From positions 1 through 64,000 of the forward strand of contig NZ_FUWZ01000005.1 in NCBI RefSeq assembly GCF_900167135.1: a stretch of 64,000 bases of DNA, in the 5' to 3' direction. Below, one piece after another: positions 25,733 to 36,056 of the stretch. This DNA comes from Chitinophaga eiseniae (GTDB lineage Bacteria; Bacteroidota; Bacteroidia; Chitinophagales; Chitinophagaceae). Each line of letters begins with the position of its first letter. The first letter of the stretch is position 1. The notes under the pieces were generated by a model. It searched no databases. It was given only the letters and a program-made list of their open reading frames with translations, and had not been told where the DNA came from. A program made the translations under genes and the position numbers.

Positions 25733-27844
25733 ATGCAAAGCTTCAGAACAGAACTTGAAAATCCCATTGTACAACAGGATATCATCGACCTGGAGAAAAA
25801 GATCCGCCTGTTCCGCGAAGGGGCTATCACGGACGAAAAATTCCGTAGCCTTCGGCTGGCGAGAGGGGTGTATGGTCAGCGTCAGCCCGGTGTGCAAATG
25901 GTGCGCATCAAATTACCCTATGGTAAAATGACATTGCAACAGTGGAAACGTATTACAGAAGTATCCGACGAATATGCTACCAGCAACCTGCACCTGACCA
26001 CCCGCCAGGACGTGCAGATACACTACGTAAGCCTCGACAGAACACCGGAGCTGTGGCATACGCTGGAGCAGGACGAAATCACCATCCGCGAAGCCTGCGG
26101 TAACACCGTCCGTAACATCACCGCTTCCGACCGCGCCGGCATCGATCCGGATGAACCGTTTGACATAACGCCCTACGCAGACGCTACCTTCCGCTACTTC
26201 CTGCGCAACCCCGTCAGCCAGGAAATGGGCCGTAAAATAAAAATCGCTTTTTCTTCTTCTGATAAAGATACTGCCTGGGCTTTCATGCACGACTTCGGCA
26301 TGATCCCCAAAGTAAAAATCATCGACGGCAAGGAAGTCAGAGGTTTTAAAGTATTGGTAGGCGGCGGTCTGGGCGCACAGCCCTTCCTGGCTAAACCGGT
26401 ATATGAATTCCTGGAAACAGACCTCCTCATCCCCTACATCGAAAACGTTTTGCGCGTGTTCGACCGCTACGGCGAAAGGACCAGCCGCAATAAAGCCCGC
26501 ATGAAATTCCTCATCCAGAAAATAGGCATGGAGGAATTTGAACGGCTGGTAAAAGAAGAATACAAAGCCGTGAAAGTGAAAAGCGTACCGGTGGATGCCG
26601 CCGCATGGCAGGCAACACAGCCACCGGTGATTGGCGACATACCCGCTTACACGATCCAAAACCCGGCAAAATACGAAGCCTGGAAAAAAACCAACGTATT
26701 CGAACAGAAACAGAAAGGTTACTACGGCGCCTACGTGAAAATTACCCTCGGCAATATCGGTTCTGCTGTCAGCCGCCAGCTGATAGAAGCGCTGCGCCCG
26801 GTGATCGCGGACGATGTGAGAGTAACCGCCAACCAGGGCCTGCTGCTGAAGTTCATCCTGCCGGAACACCTGCCGTACGTGTACAGCGCGCTGGAAGCTG
26901 CCGGCTTCGCTGAACCGGGATTTGACAGCATCGCGGACATTACCGCCTGCCCCGGCACAGATACCTGCAACCTCGGTATCTCCAACAGCACCGGCATCTC
27001 CAAAGTCCTGGAATCCGTTATCACCGATGAATTCCCCGACCTGATCTATAACAAAGACATCAAAATAAAAATCAGCGGCTGTATGAACTCCTGCGGCCAG
27101 CATGGTATCGCCAGCATCGGCTTCCATGGCTCCTCCATGAAAAGCGCCGGTAAAGTGCTGCCAGCCCTCCAGGTATTGCTGGGCGGTGGCATCGTAGGCG
27201 ACGGCGTAGGACGCGTAGCGGATAAAGTGATCAAAGTGCCCAGCCGCCGCGGTCCCGACGTACTGCGCAGCCTCCTGCACGATTACGAAATCAACGGTAC
27301 GGAAAATGAACTGTTCAACGATTACTATGACCGTCAGGGTGAAAAGTATTTCTACGAACTGCTGAAACCCCTGGCCGACCTGTCTACGCTTACCCCCGCG
27401 GATTTTATCGACTGGGGCCAGGTGGAAAACTACGCCACCGCCATCGGCGTAGGCGAGTGCGCCGGCGTCATCATCGACCTGGTGGCCACCCTGCTGCTGG
27501 AAGCGGAAGAGAAAATTGAACTCGCTACCCTCTCCATCAGCAAAGGCGCTTATGCAGACGGTATCTATCACGCCTACGCTTCCTTTGTACAGGGCGCTAA
27601 AGCGCTGCTGCTCGGCGAAGGCGTAAGCGGCAACACCCAGATCGGCATTATCAACGATTTCGATAAACACTTCGTGGCCACCGGTAAATTCAGCTTCGAA
27701 ACAGATTTCAAAACACAGGTATTGCAGATTAACGGGAACGAGCCTACGGAAAGTTTCGCTAACAACTACTTCCGGCAGGCACTGTCTTTTTACAATGCAG
27801 CACAGGTTTACCGGCAAAAAACCGCCGAACCGGCGCAGGCATAA
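25733..27844 (+). CDS. Nitrite/sulfite reductase hemoprotein with C-terminal HEPN-like extension
   Basis: The 703-residue protein has the duplicated siroheme reductase architecture. The ferredoxin-like and NIR_SIR halves run to about residue 540 (LHLTTRQDVQIHYV and ACGNTVRNITASDRAGID in the first half). The [4Fe-4S]/siroheme cysteines are in ACPGTDTCNLG (about 405-411) and GCMNSCGQHG (about 449-453). It should reduce sulfite to sulfide with siroheme made by the two following genes. Residues about 590-700 (EEKIELATLSISKGAYADGI ... GIINDFDKHFVATGKFSF) look like a HEPN-type helical domain, an extension I recall from Bacteroidota homologues; its role is unknown. Sulfite is preferred over nitrite because of the Cys leader. 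Confidence 0.92.
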   Translation: MQSFRTELENPIVQQDIIDLEKKIRLFREGAITDEKFRSLRLARGVYGQRQPGVQMVRIKLPYGKMTLQQWKRITEVSDEYATSNLHLTTRQDVQIHYVSLDRTPELWHTLEQDEITIREACGNTVRNITASDRAGIDPDEPFDITPYADATFRYFLRNPVSQEMGRKIKIAFSSSDKDTAWAFMHDFGMIPKVKIIDGKEVRGFKVLVGGGLGAQPFLAKPVYEFLETDLLIPYIENVLRVFDRYGERTSRNKARMKFLIQKIGMEEFERLVKEEYKAVKVKSVPVDAAAWQATQPPVIGDIPAYTIQNPAKYEAWKKTNVFEQKQKGYYGAYVKITLGNIGSAVSRQLIEALRPVIADDVRVTANQGLLLKFILPEHLPYVYSALEAAGFAEPGFDSIADITACPGTDTCNLGISNSTGISKVLESVITDEFPDLIYNKDIKIKISGCMNSCGQHGIASIGFHGSSMKSAGKVLPALQVLLGGGIVGDGVGRVADKVIKVPSRRGPDVLRSLLHDYEINGTENELFNDYYDRQGEKYFYELLKPLADLSTLTPADFIDWGQVENYATAIGVGECAGVIIDLVATLLLEAEEKIELATLSISKGAYADGIYHAYASFVQGAKALLLGEGVSGNTQIGIINDFDKHFVATGKFSFETDFKTQVLQINGNEPTESFANNYFRQALSFYNAAQVYRQKTAEPAQA

Positions 27845-27871
27845 TTTGATCATCATTTAATACTACACATC

Positions 27872-28648
27872 ATGCAACAGATACAACCTAAACTCACATT
27901 GGTAGGCGCCGGTCCCGGCGATCCGGAACTGATTACCGTAAAAGGCATGAAAGCCATTCAGGAAGCCAGAGTAATCCTCTACGATGCGCTGTCCAGCAAC
28001 GAACTGCTGGATTACGCTCCTGCCGGTTGCCTCCGCCGTTTCGTTGGAAAACGCGCCGGCATGCATGTGTATACCCAGGAAGAAATCAACCGCATGATTG
28101 TAAAATATGCGCTCAGCTACGGTAGCGTGGTAAGGCTCAAAGGCGGCGACTCTTTCGTGTTTGGCCGCGGTCAGGAGGAAATAGCATTTGCACAACAATT
28201 TGGCATCACGGCAGAAGTAGTACCGGGCATCTCCAGTGCTATTTCTGTCCCCGGTGTCAATAAAATCCCGGTGACAGCCCGCAACGTCAGCGAAGGCTTT
28301 TGGGTGATCACCGGCAATACCCGCAACGGCAACCTCTCCCGCGACCTCCAATACGCCATCCAGGCCAACACCACCGTAGTCATCCTCATGGGAATGAGCA
28401 AACTGGCGGAAATAGCTGGTATATTTGCTGAAAGCGGCAGAGGAGACACCCCCGCCGCCATCATTCAGAACGGCACCCTGCCCAATCAACAGATCGGCAT
28501 GGGCCGCGTGGCTGACCTGCAGGAGATCGCCGCTGCGCAACAGCTCTGCAATCCCGCCATCATCGTGGTAGGGGAGGTAGTACGATTTCATGAAGATTTT
28601 GCCACCCTGCAAACCAGAGTAGCCGAAGAACTTAAAATCGCTGTATAA
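27872..28648 (+). CDS. cobA: Uroporphyrinogen-III C-methyltransferase
   Basis: The enzyme methylates uroporphyrinogen III twice with SAM to give precorrin-2, the start of siroheme synthesis. The 258 residues show the tetrapyrrole methylase signatures: LVGAGPGDPELITVKGMKAI (about 11-30), VRLKGGDSFVFGRGQEEIAF (about 87-106), VVPGISSAISVPG (about 116) and VILMGM (about 170). It is 27 nt after the sulfite-reductase gene and overlaps the next start by one base (TAATG). Siroheme supply and reductase are therefore co-expressed. Confidence 0.95.
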   Translation: MQQIQPKLTLVGAGPGDPELITVKGMKAIQEARVILYDALSSNELLDYAPAGCLRRFVGKRAGMHVYTQEEINRMIVKYALSYGSVVRLKGGDSFVFGRGQEEIAFAQQFGITAEVVPGISSAISVPGVNKIPVTARNVSEGFWVITGNTRNGNLSRDLQYAIQANTTVVILMGMSKLAEIAGIFAESGRGDTPAAIIQNGTLPNQQIGMGRVADLQEIAAAQQLCNPAIIVVGEVVRFHEDFATLQTRVAEELKIAV

Positions 28649-29238
28649 TGGAAAATCAGTTGTTTCCGGTTTTTTTTAAGCTCAACCGCCTCCGCGTCCT
28701 CGTGGTAGGCGGTGGCAATATTGGACTGGAGAAAGCAAACGCCATCCTGCAAAACTGCGCGGAAAGCAATATCTCCATCGTTTCGCTGGACTTCCTGCCG
28801 GAACTGGAAGACATCGCCCGGCATTACCCCAATGTGGAACTGATCCGCAAACCCTTTTCCTGCGGCGACCTGCTGGGAAAAGACCTGGTGATCGCCGCCA
28901 CCAACGACAAAACACTGAATTATACCGTGTGGGAAAAAGCAAAAGGAGCGAAGGTGCTGATCAATGTGGCAGATACCCCCGAGCTGTGCGATTTCTACCT
29001 GGGATCTATTGTACAGAAAGGGAACCTGAAAATTGCCATCTCCACCAACGGAAAATCGCCCACCGTGGCCAAACGCCTCAAACAGGTGCTGCAGGAGGCC
29101 ATCCCTGATACCCTCGATGAAGTATTGCAAAAGCTGCACATCATCCGTGACAAGCTGAAAGGAGATTTCGCCGCCAAAGTAAAACAGCTGAATAATATTA
29201 CCGATGTGCTGGTGAAACCGGAAAAAGAAGACGCCTGA
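28648..29238 (+). CDS. Precorrin-2 dehydrogenase / sirohydrochlorin ferrochelatase (Met8/CysG N-terminal type)
   Basis: The 196-residue protein completes siroheme: NAD-dependent oxidation of precorrin-2 and Fe insertion. The Rossmann motif VLVVGGGNIGLEKANAIL (about 14-31), DLVIAATNDKTLNYTVWEKA (about 87) and VNVADTPELCDFYLGSIVQKGNLKIAISTNGKSPTVA-type dimerisation segment identify it as the CysG-A/Met8 family. The start is the ATG overlapping the cobA stop. The C-terminal part is somewhat short, so whether both reactions are performed is from family knowledge only. Last gene of the operon. Confidence 0.9.
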   Translation: MENQLFPVFFKLNRLRVLVVGGGNIGLEKANAILQNCAESNISIVSLDFLPELEDIARHYPNVELIRKPFSCGDLLGKDLVIAATNDKTLNYTVWEKAKGAKVLINVADTPELCDFYLGSIVQKGNLKIAISTNGKSPTVAKRLKQVLQEAIPDTLDEVLQKLHIIRDKLKGDFAAKVKQLNNITDVLVKPEKEDA

Positions 29239-29580
29239 TCACCCCTTTAACACTTCCAGCAATACCTGCGCCTGGTTGTGGACCTCGTCCTTAGCCCCAT
29301 ATAATAACGTTACCCGGTGATGTTTTGCCCGCTGCCGGATACCCTCCAGTAATTCCTTTTTGTCTTTCAGCTCCGCCAGATAACGGGTACGGAACTCGTT
29401 AAATTTCCCGTCCTCATGATGGAACCATTTCCGCAACGCATCACTCGGCGCAATATCTTTCAGCCATTCATCCACATGAGCATTGTCTTTGGATACCCCC
29501 CGCGGCCATAAACGGTCTACCAGGATGCGGTATCCGTCACTTTCGGAAAAATCTTCATATACACGTTTGGTCTGTATCAT
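29239..29580 (-). CDS. DUF488-family protein
   Basis: The 113 residues match DUF488: YRILVDRLWPRGVSKDNAHV (about 17-36), WLKDIAPSDALRKWFHHEDG (about 39-58), F..RY..EL in FRTRYLAELK and VTLLYGAKDEVHNQAQVLLE (about 90-109). The function of the family is not established. The gene ends directly against the stop of the siroheme gene (convergent, no gap), so termination signals must lie within coding sequence. It is divergent from the HD-hydrolase gene, 53 nt apart. Confidence 0.88.
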   Translation of the reverse strand: MIQTKRVYEDFSESDGYRILVDRLWPRGVSKDNAHVDEWLKDIAPSDALRKWFHHEDGKFNEFRTRYLAELKDKKELLEGIRQRAKHHRVTLLYGAKDEVHNQAQVLLEVLKG

Positions 29581-29633
29581 ATTCTCATAACGGCCAAAAG
29601 GCCGGAAAAGTTTTACGTATTATCTTTACCGTT

Positions 29634-30320
29634 ATGCAAAATAATCAGGAAATCATCGATGCTACGGTAGCATATGTAAAAACCTCCCTGGAAGGAGCAG
29701 AGGGAGGCCACGACTGGTGGCATATTTACAGGGTATGGCAATTGTCCCGGCAGATAGCCGCGCATGAAACGGCAGATATGCTGGTGGTAGAGCTGGGCGC
29801 TTTGTTGCATGATATTGCAGATTCCAAATTCCACAATGGCGACGAAAGCATCGGCCCCGCCCGCGCCCGCGCTTTTATGGAATCACAGGGCTTGTCGGAA
29901 GCTGTCATTGTCCATGTGGAAAACATTATCCGGTATATTTCCTTTAAAGGCGGACATAATGACAACGCTTTCCGTTCACCGGAACTGAGCGTGGTACAGG
30001 ACGCCGACCGGCTGGACGCTATCGGCGCCATCGGGGTGGCCAGGGCCTTCAACTACGGCGGGTTTAAAAACAGGGCCATCTATGACCCGGCCATTAAACC
30101 CAATATGAACATGACGCGGGAAGAGTATAAAAACGGCGCATCTCCCACCATCAACCACTTCTATGAGAAGCTGCTGCTGCTCAAAGACCGTATGAACACC
30201 CCAACCGGCAAGGCCATGGCGGCCGAACGGCACCGGTTTATGGAAGCGTTCCTGGAACAGTTTTATAAAGAAACCATGATGGACAGGATTTTTGCTGATT
30301 TCGCTGATCAGCAGAGATAA
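29634..30320 (+). CDS. HD-domain phosphohydrolase (YedJ-like)
   Basis: The 228 residues form one HD domain: GGHDWWHIYRVWQLSRQIA (first His, about 25), ALLHDIADSKFHNGD (HD pair about 60-61) and VVQDADRLDAIGAIGVARAF (last Asp, about 123). This is the layout of small YedJ-type phosphohydrolases of unknown substrate. The last ten residues (ADFADQQR) are encoded inside the left arm of a palindromic element that starts at 30297. The native C-terminus may therefore have been changed by insertion of that element. Confidence 0.88.
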   Translation: MQNNQEIIDATVAYVKTSLEGAEGGHDWWHIYRVWQLSRQIAAHETADMLVVELGALLHDIADSKFHNGDESIGPARARAFMESQGLSEAVIVHVENIIRYISFKGGHNDNAFRSPELSVVQDADRLDAIGAIGVARAFNYGGFKNRAIYDPAIKPNMNMTREEYKNGASPTINHFYEKLLLLKDRMNTPTGKAMAAERHRFMEAFLEQFYKETMMDRIFADFADQQR

Positions 30321-30444
30321 AGCCGAAAATTCAAGAATATAATAAGCAAACATCCCGTTTGATAATGATATCAAACGGGATGCCTGCTTATATTTATAAT
30401 ATGTTTACACGCTCCGCTCAGATCTCCGCTGATCAGCGAAAATC
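30297..30444. repeat. Nested palindromic intergenic element
   Basis: Outer arms GATTTCGCTGATCAGCAGAG (30297-30316, continuing AT) and their near-complement at 30422-30444 flank an inner stem TAAGCA/TGCTTA. Inside that is a perfect 13-base hairpin CATCCCGTTTGAT (30351-30363) and ATCAAACGGGATG (30370-30382). The whole 148 nt can fold into one long interrupted hairpin between the convergent HD and thioesterase genes. It may double as a bidirectional terminator. Confidence 0.7.
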
Positions 30445-30457
30445 ACGGTCATTACAG

Positions 30458-30976
30458 TTATTCAAAAAACAATGCTTTCAGCTCGTCGGCATCTTCCGGT
30501 TTCATCTTGCCACCGAGGATGAGGCGGAGCTGACGACGGCGGAGGGCGCCATCATATAATCTTTTTTCTTCTTCTGTGTCGGTCACGATGCCAGGCACGG
30601 GACGGGAATTGCCGTTAGGGTCGAGGGCCACAAAGGTCATGAACGCTTCATTGGATTTGTAGCGGTATTGTTGTACCGGATCTTCCCCCCACACGCGCAT
30701 GTGTACTTCCATGGAAGTATTGAAGGCGCGGCTTACCTTGGCTTCGATATGCACCACATTGCCCAGTTTAATGGGATTCTCGAAAGAAATATTATCAACG
30801 GAGGCGGTGACCACAGGGGCGCTGCAATGTTTCATACAGGCCAGTGCGGCAGCGATGTCCATCCAGTACATCAGGCGGCCCCCCATGAGGTTGCCGAAAG
30901 TATTGGTATCGTTGGGCAGAACCAGTTCCGTCATCTGTATGAGCGAATCCTGCGCTCTCTTAGGCGTTAAAGTCAT
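30458..30976 (-). CDS. Hotdog-fold acyl-CoA thioesterase
   Basis: The 172-residue product hydrolyses acyl-CoA thioesters. I start at ATG 30976 (MTLTPKRAQDSLIQMTELVL); the frame extends nine codons further, with another possible start. The hotdog signature is NDTNTFGNLMGGRLMYWMDIAAALAC, with the catalytic Asn/Asp region at about 22-40. ASVDNISFENPIKLGNVVHIEAKVS, EVHMRVWGED and EAFMTFVALDPNG follow, as in YciA/BACH enzymes. The C-terminal tail (RLYDGALRRRQLRLILGGK) is helical. Substrate chain length is unknown. Confidence 0.9.
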   Translation of the reverse strand: MTLTPKRAQDSLIQMTELVLPNDTNTFGNLMGGRLMYWMDIAAALACMKHCSAPVVTASVDNISFENPIKLGNVVHIEAKVSRAFNTSMEVHMRVWGEDPVQQYRYKSNEAFMTFVALDPNGNSRPVPGIVTDTEEEKRLYDGALRRRQLRLILGGKMKPEDADELKALFFE

Positions 30977-31184
30977 CTTTTTATTTATGTATTTCGGACG
31001 CAAATTTACAGTTTCTATTTGTTAGGAACGAAAGTCTCTGTAATAACAATTGATGGTAATGCAGGTTTTTAACAAATAATTTCCCTCACTTGAAAATTCT
31101 TTAAAACGCGCTGTGGTTCAATGATAAGAGCTGAAAAGAAACCCGCAAAAATTAACAAACAAATAAAGCCACTGCGTAAAAAAC

Positions 31185-31214
31185 TTGGGAGCGAAGCAAA
31201 TTTGTGTAACTTTG
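31185..31214 (+). promoter_or_regulatory. Promoter of pyrG; gene-free stretch 30977-31314
   Basis: TTG (31185-31187), exactly 19 nt and TAACTTTG (31207-31214) match the Bacteroidota consensus. The predicted start near 31221 leaves a leader of about 94 nt that is pyrimidine-rich and contains no clear terminator. Nothing else was recognised in the stretch. Confidence 0.75.
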
Positions 31215-31314
31215 CATGACCTCCGGAAGTAGTTTACTTGACAGGTATAACACCAAACGCAATCTGGCACTTCCCCCATTTAGGTCAAGTATTTTTAGCT
31301 GAATTTTAGTTTTT

Positions 31315-32967
<1,653 letters not shown>

Positions 32968-33003
32968 TTTAGATATTTAAATATTTTGTTATTTATGAAT
33001 TTG

Positions 33004-33037
33004 AAATGCAGCGGATATAATTATCTGCTGCATTTTT
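33004..33037 (+). terminator. Terminator after pyrG
   Basis: AAATGCAGC-G-GAT and ATC-T-GCTGCATTT pair with one mismatch and run into TTTTT. Confidence 0.75.
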
Positions 33038-33173
33038 ATTAAATCGCAAGGATTTAATAAAAGTCCAAAAGCCCTGAAATCAAAAAATCAGGAAATAACA
33101 AAATTTAAAATGTATAAATAACCAAATAATCAAATAATCAAATAAACGGGGGCGGCAAATCATAAATCATGCT

Positions 33174-33181
33174 TACCTTTG
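33174..33181 (+). promoter_or_regulatory. yidC promoter -7 element
   Basis: TACCTTTG matches TAnnTTTG. The predicted start is near 33188, leaving a leader of about 20 nt. The 60 nt before it carry a run of CAAATAAT repeats; no TTG sits at the ideal distance. Confidence 0.5.
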
Positions 33182-33206
33182 CTGCCTAAATTTTTAATTG
33201 CATTTC

Positions 33207-35051
33207 ATGGATAGAAATTCGGTTATTGGGTTTTTAATGTTAGGTGTTTTACTGGTGGGATATATTTTCTATAACCAGAAACAACAGGGAAATATCGCCA
33301 GGGAGAAAGCCCGGCAGGATTCCATTGCCAATCTGAACAAGCCTAAAGCGCCTGTTGCCGATTCACTGACAGCCATCGCCAACGGAGGAACACTGGATTC
33401 AACCCACCAGGCTCAACTGGCAGGCGAATTTGGCGTTTTTGCCGCCGCTGCGGTGGCGCCGGTACAGACCACAGTGATGGAAAACGACGATGTTAAAGTT
33501 ACTTTCTCTAATAAAGGTGGCCAGCCGGTCAGTGTTCAACTGAAAAAATTCAAAACTTCTGAAGGGGCGCCTTTAATGCTGGCACAAGGCTCTTTTAACC
33601 GCCTCTCCCTGGAAGTACCGGCCAGCGCAACAAAAGTGCTGAACAGCGCTGACCTGTTCTTTACTGCCGGTCCTGTACAGAAACTGGCAGACGGCGGACA
33701 GTCCATCAGCTATCGCCTCAATACTTCCAATCCTGCTATCTACCTGGAGTTCGTTTACGGTATCAAACCGGGCAGCTACGTGGTGAACTATAATGTGCAC
33801 GCTGTTGGTTTCCAGAACATCCTGCCGGGCAATCAGAACTACCTGAACCTGCAGTGGAACAGCCAGAACGACAAACAGGAGCATGACATGGAAAACGAGC
33901 GCCTCAACAACCAGGTGCACTACATGTATGCCAACGATAAACATGACTATTTCACCCTGCAACGCAGCAGCCACGAGAAGCTGGACAACAAGCTGAAATG
34001 GATCAGCGTAAAACAGCAGTTCTTCAATACCACCCTGATCGCTAAAAGCGGCAGCTTCGACGCGGCAGACGTGAACACCAAAGTGCCACAGAGCGGTAAC
34101 ATCGTTGGTCAGGCTTTCACGACCATACAGATCCCTTACAATCGCGCCAATGATTTCTCTTTCCCGATTGATATCTACTATGGCCCTAACCACTACAAAA
34201 CACTGAAGTCCTTTGATCTGGGCCTCGAGAAAATCATCCCGCTGGGCTCCGGTATCTTCGCCTTCGTGAAATACGTGAACAAATGGATCATCATCCCGGT
34301 GTTTAACTTCCTCAGCGGATTTATCAGCAACTACGGTATGATCATCATCCTGCTCACCATCTTTATCCGTTTGCTGATATTGCCTTTCACCTACCAGAGC
34401 TACGTGTCTCAGGCTAAAATGAAAGTGCTGAAACCGGAAATCGATGAACTGCGGGCCAAACATGGCGACGACCAGCAGGCTTTCGGTATGGACCAGATGA
34501 AACTGTTCAAGAGCGCCGGGGTGAACCCGCTGGGCGGCTGTTTACCAGCCCTGCTGCAGCTGCCGATCCTGGTGGCCATGTACAGCTTCTTCCCGTCTTC
34601 CATCGAGCTGCGTCAGGAAAGTTTCCTGTGGGCAAAGGACCTGTCTACCTACGACTCCATCCTGAACCTGGGCTTCAATATACCTTTCTATGGTAACCAC
34701 GTGAGCCTGTTCACCATCCTGATGACCATCACCAGCCTGATCCTGGCCTTCTACAACCGTGGTATGACCGATCAGAGCAACCCGGTAATGAAGTACATGC
34801 CTTACATGATGCCAATCATGCTGTTGGGTATCTTCAACCGTCTGGCTGCCGCTCTTACGTTCTACTACTTCCTGTCCAACGTGATCAGCATCCTGCTGCA
34901 ATGGGTGCTCCAGACGTTTGTCATCAACCATGACAAAATCCACGCTCAGATCCAGGAAAACAAGAAAAAGCCGGTCTCCAAATCCAAATGGCAGGAGAAA
35001 CTGGAAGAAGTACAGCGCCGTCAGCAGGATATGCAACAGCGCAAGAAATAA
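33207..35051 (+). CDS. yidC: Membrane protein insertase YidC
   Basis: YidC inserts and folds inner-membrane proteins, alone or with Sec. I start at ATG 33207 (MDRNSVIGFLMLGVLLVGYI), which places the first membrane helix at residues about 6-23; a start three codons upstream is possible. A large periplasmic beta domain follows (about 95-350, VTFSNKGGQPVSVQLKKF). The conserved Oxa1/YidC core is about 365-590, with FNFLSGFISNYGMIIILLTI, the positively charged hairpin FTYQSYVSQAKMKVLKPEID, GVNPLGGCLPALLQLPILVA and the last helices. The tail is basic (NKKKPVSKSKWQ). The 614 residues are usual for Gram-negative YidC. Confidence 0.97.
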   Translation: MDRNSVIGFLMLGVLLVGYIFYNQKQQGNIAREKARQDSIANLNKPKAPVADSLTAIANGGTLDSTHQAQLAGEFGVFAAAAVAPVQTTVMENDDVKVTFSNKGGQPVSVQLKKFKTSEGAPLMLAQGSFNRLSLEVPASATKVLNSADLFFTAGPVQKLADGGQSISYRLNTSNPAIYLEFVYGIKPGSYVVNYNVHAVGFQNILPGNQNYLNLQWNSQNDKQEHDMENERLNNQVHYMYANDKHDYFTLQRSSHEKLDNKLKWISVKQQFFNTTLIAKSGSFDAADVNTKVPQSGNIVGQAFTTIQIPYNRANDFSFPIDIYYGPNHYKTLKSFDLGLEKIIPLGSGIFAFVKYVNKWIIIPVFNFLSGFISNYGMIIILLTIFIRLLILPFTYQSYVSQAKMKVLKPEIDELRAKHGDDQQAFGMDQMKLFKSAGVNPLGGCLPALLQLPILVAMYSFFPSSIELRQESFLWAKDLSTYDSILNLGFNIPFYGNHVSLFTILMTITSLILAFYNRGMTDQSNPVMKYMPYMMPIMLLGIFNRLAAALTFYYFLSNVISILLQWVLQTFVINHDKIHAQIQENKKKPVSKSKWQEKLEEVQRRQQDMQQRKK

Positions 35052-35080
35052 GTAGCCGATCATTATTCAAAATATATTGT

Positions 35081-35114
35081 AAAGCCCCCGGCCATCCGCC
35101 GGGGGCTTTTTTCA
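35081..35114 (+). terminator. Terminator after yidC
   Basis: AAAGCCCCCGGC (35081-35092) and GCCGGGGGCTTT (35098-35109) enclose CATCC and are followed by T. Confidence 0.92.
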
Positions 35115-35126
35115 ACTGATAGTCAT

Positions 35127-36056
35127 ATGAAGAAAAGCTTGTTATTGATGATGTTGCTGGCAGGAGGAATGTCTGCCGCCTATGCACAGGACACCATTCC
35201 TGACGCCCGCCGTATCCAGGAGACAGTAAATTATCTGGCTTCGGACAAACTAAAGGGGAGAGGTACCGCCGAAAAAGGTGGTCGCACTGCCAGCCGCTTT
35301 GTGGCACGGCAGTTTAAGAAACTGGGACTGAAACCTGCCAATGGCAGCAGCTATTTCCAGGATTTTACGTTCGACCGCAACGCCCATAAGAATATCCCGA
35401 GCCGCAACGTGGCGGGTTTCCTGGATAACGGCGCCGCCCATACGATTGTCATCGGTGCGCACTACGATCACCTCGGTACGGCCGGTCTTTTTGACGGCAA
35501 ATACCCGATCGGGCAGATACACAACGGCGCCGACGACAACGCCTCCGGTGTGGCCGGCCTGCTGGAACTGGCCCGTCATTACGTAAAAAATGCCGGTAAA
35601 GAACCTTTCAACTTCCTGTTCATCGCTTTCGGCGGGGAAGAACTGGGCCTGCAGGGCTCCAAATACTACACTGCACATCCGCTGATGCCGCTGGACAAAG
35701 TGCATTTTATGCTCAATATGGACATGATTGGCCGCTACAACCCGGAGAGAGGCATTGGCATCGGTGGTTTCGGCAGCGCGCAGGAGTGGCCGGAAGTGTT
35801 TAAGGATGTACAACAACCGGGTATCAAATATTTCACGGACGCCGCCGGCAAAGGGGCTTCCGATCATCATAATTTTTATGTGAATAAAGTGCCGGTCCTG
35901 TTTTTCCACACCGGCGGGCACGACGATTACCACAAGCCTACCGACGATGCGCCCAAATTACAGGCGGCCTCTGAAGCGGCTATTCTGCAGCTGGGTATTC
36001 AGCTGATCAATAAAGCGATGACTTTTCCTGCATTACAGTATGTAGGGGAACAATAA
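35127..36056 (+). CDS. M28-family metallo-aminopeptidase, secreted
   Basis: The 309-residue protein starts with a signal peptide (SLLLMMLLAGGMSAAYAQ) and belongs to the M28 zinc peptidases. Metal and catalytic residues are visible in VIGAHYDHLG (His about 111), IHNGADDNASGVAGLLE (bridging Asp about 136), FGGEELGLQGSKYY (catalytic Glu and metal Glu, about 171), MLNMDMIGRY (Asp about 196) and HTGGHDDYHKPTDD (last His about 272). It should act in the periplasm or outside the cell on peptide N-termini. It is separate from yidC by a terminator, and its stop abuts the convergent SprT-like gene. Confidence 0.93.
   Translation: MKKSLLLMMLLAGGMSAAYAQDTIPDARRIQETVNYLASDKLKGRGTAEKGGRTASRFVARQFKKLGLKPANGSSYFQDFTFDRNAHKNIPSRNVAGFLDNGAAHTIVIGAHYDHLGTAGLFDGKYPIGQIHNGADDNASGVAGLLELARHYVKNAGKEPFNFLFIAFGGEELGLQGSKYYTAHPLMPLDKVHFMLNMDMIGRYNPERGIGIGGFGSAQEWPEVFKDVQQPGIKYFTDAAGKGASDHHNFYVNKVPVLFFHTGGHDDYHKPTDDAPKLQAASEAAILQLGIQLINKAMTFPALQYVGEQ

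Noticed and set aside
25913..27856. 647-codon open frame antisense to the sulfite-reductase gene
   Set aside because: The plus strand shows clear siroheme-reductase motifs; the antisense frame has none and an abnormal Phe/His/Gln-rich composition.
31021..31184. Riboswitch or nucleotide-sensing leader before pyrG
   Set aside because: The predicted transcript starts later (near 31221), and its 94-nt leader shows neither a terminator nor a recognisable aptamer.
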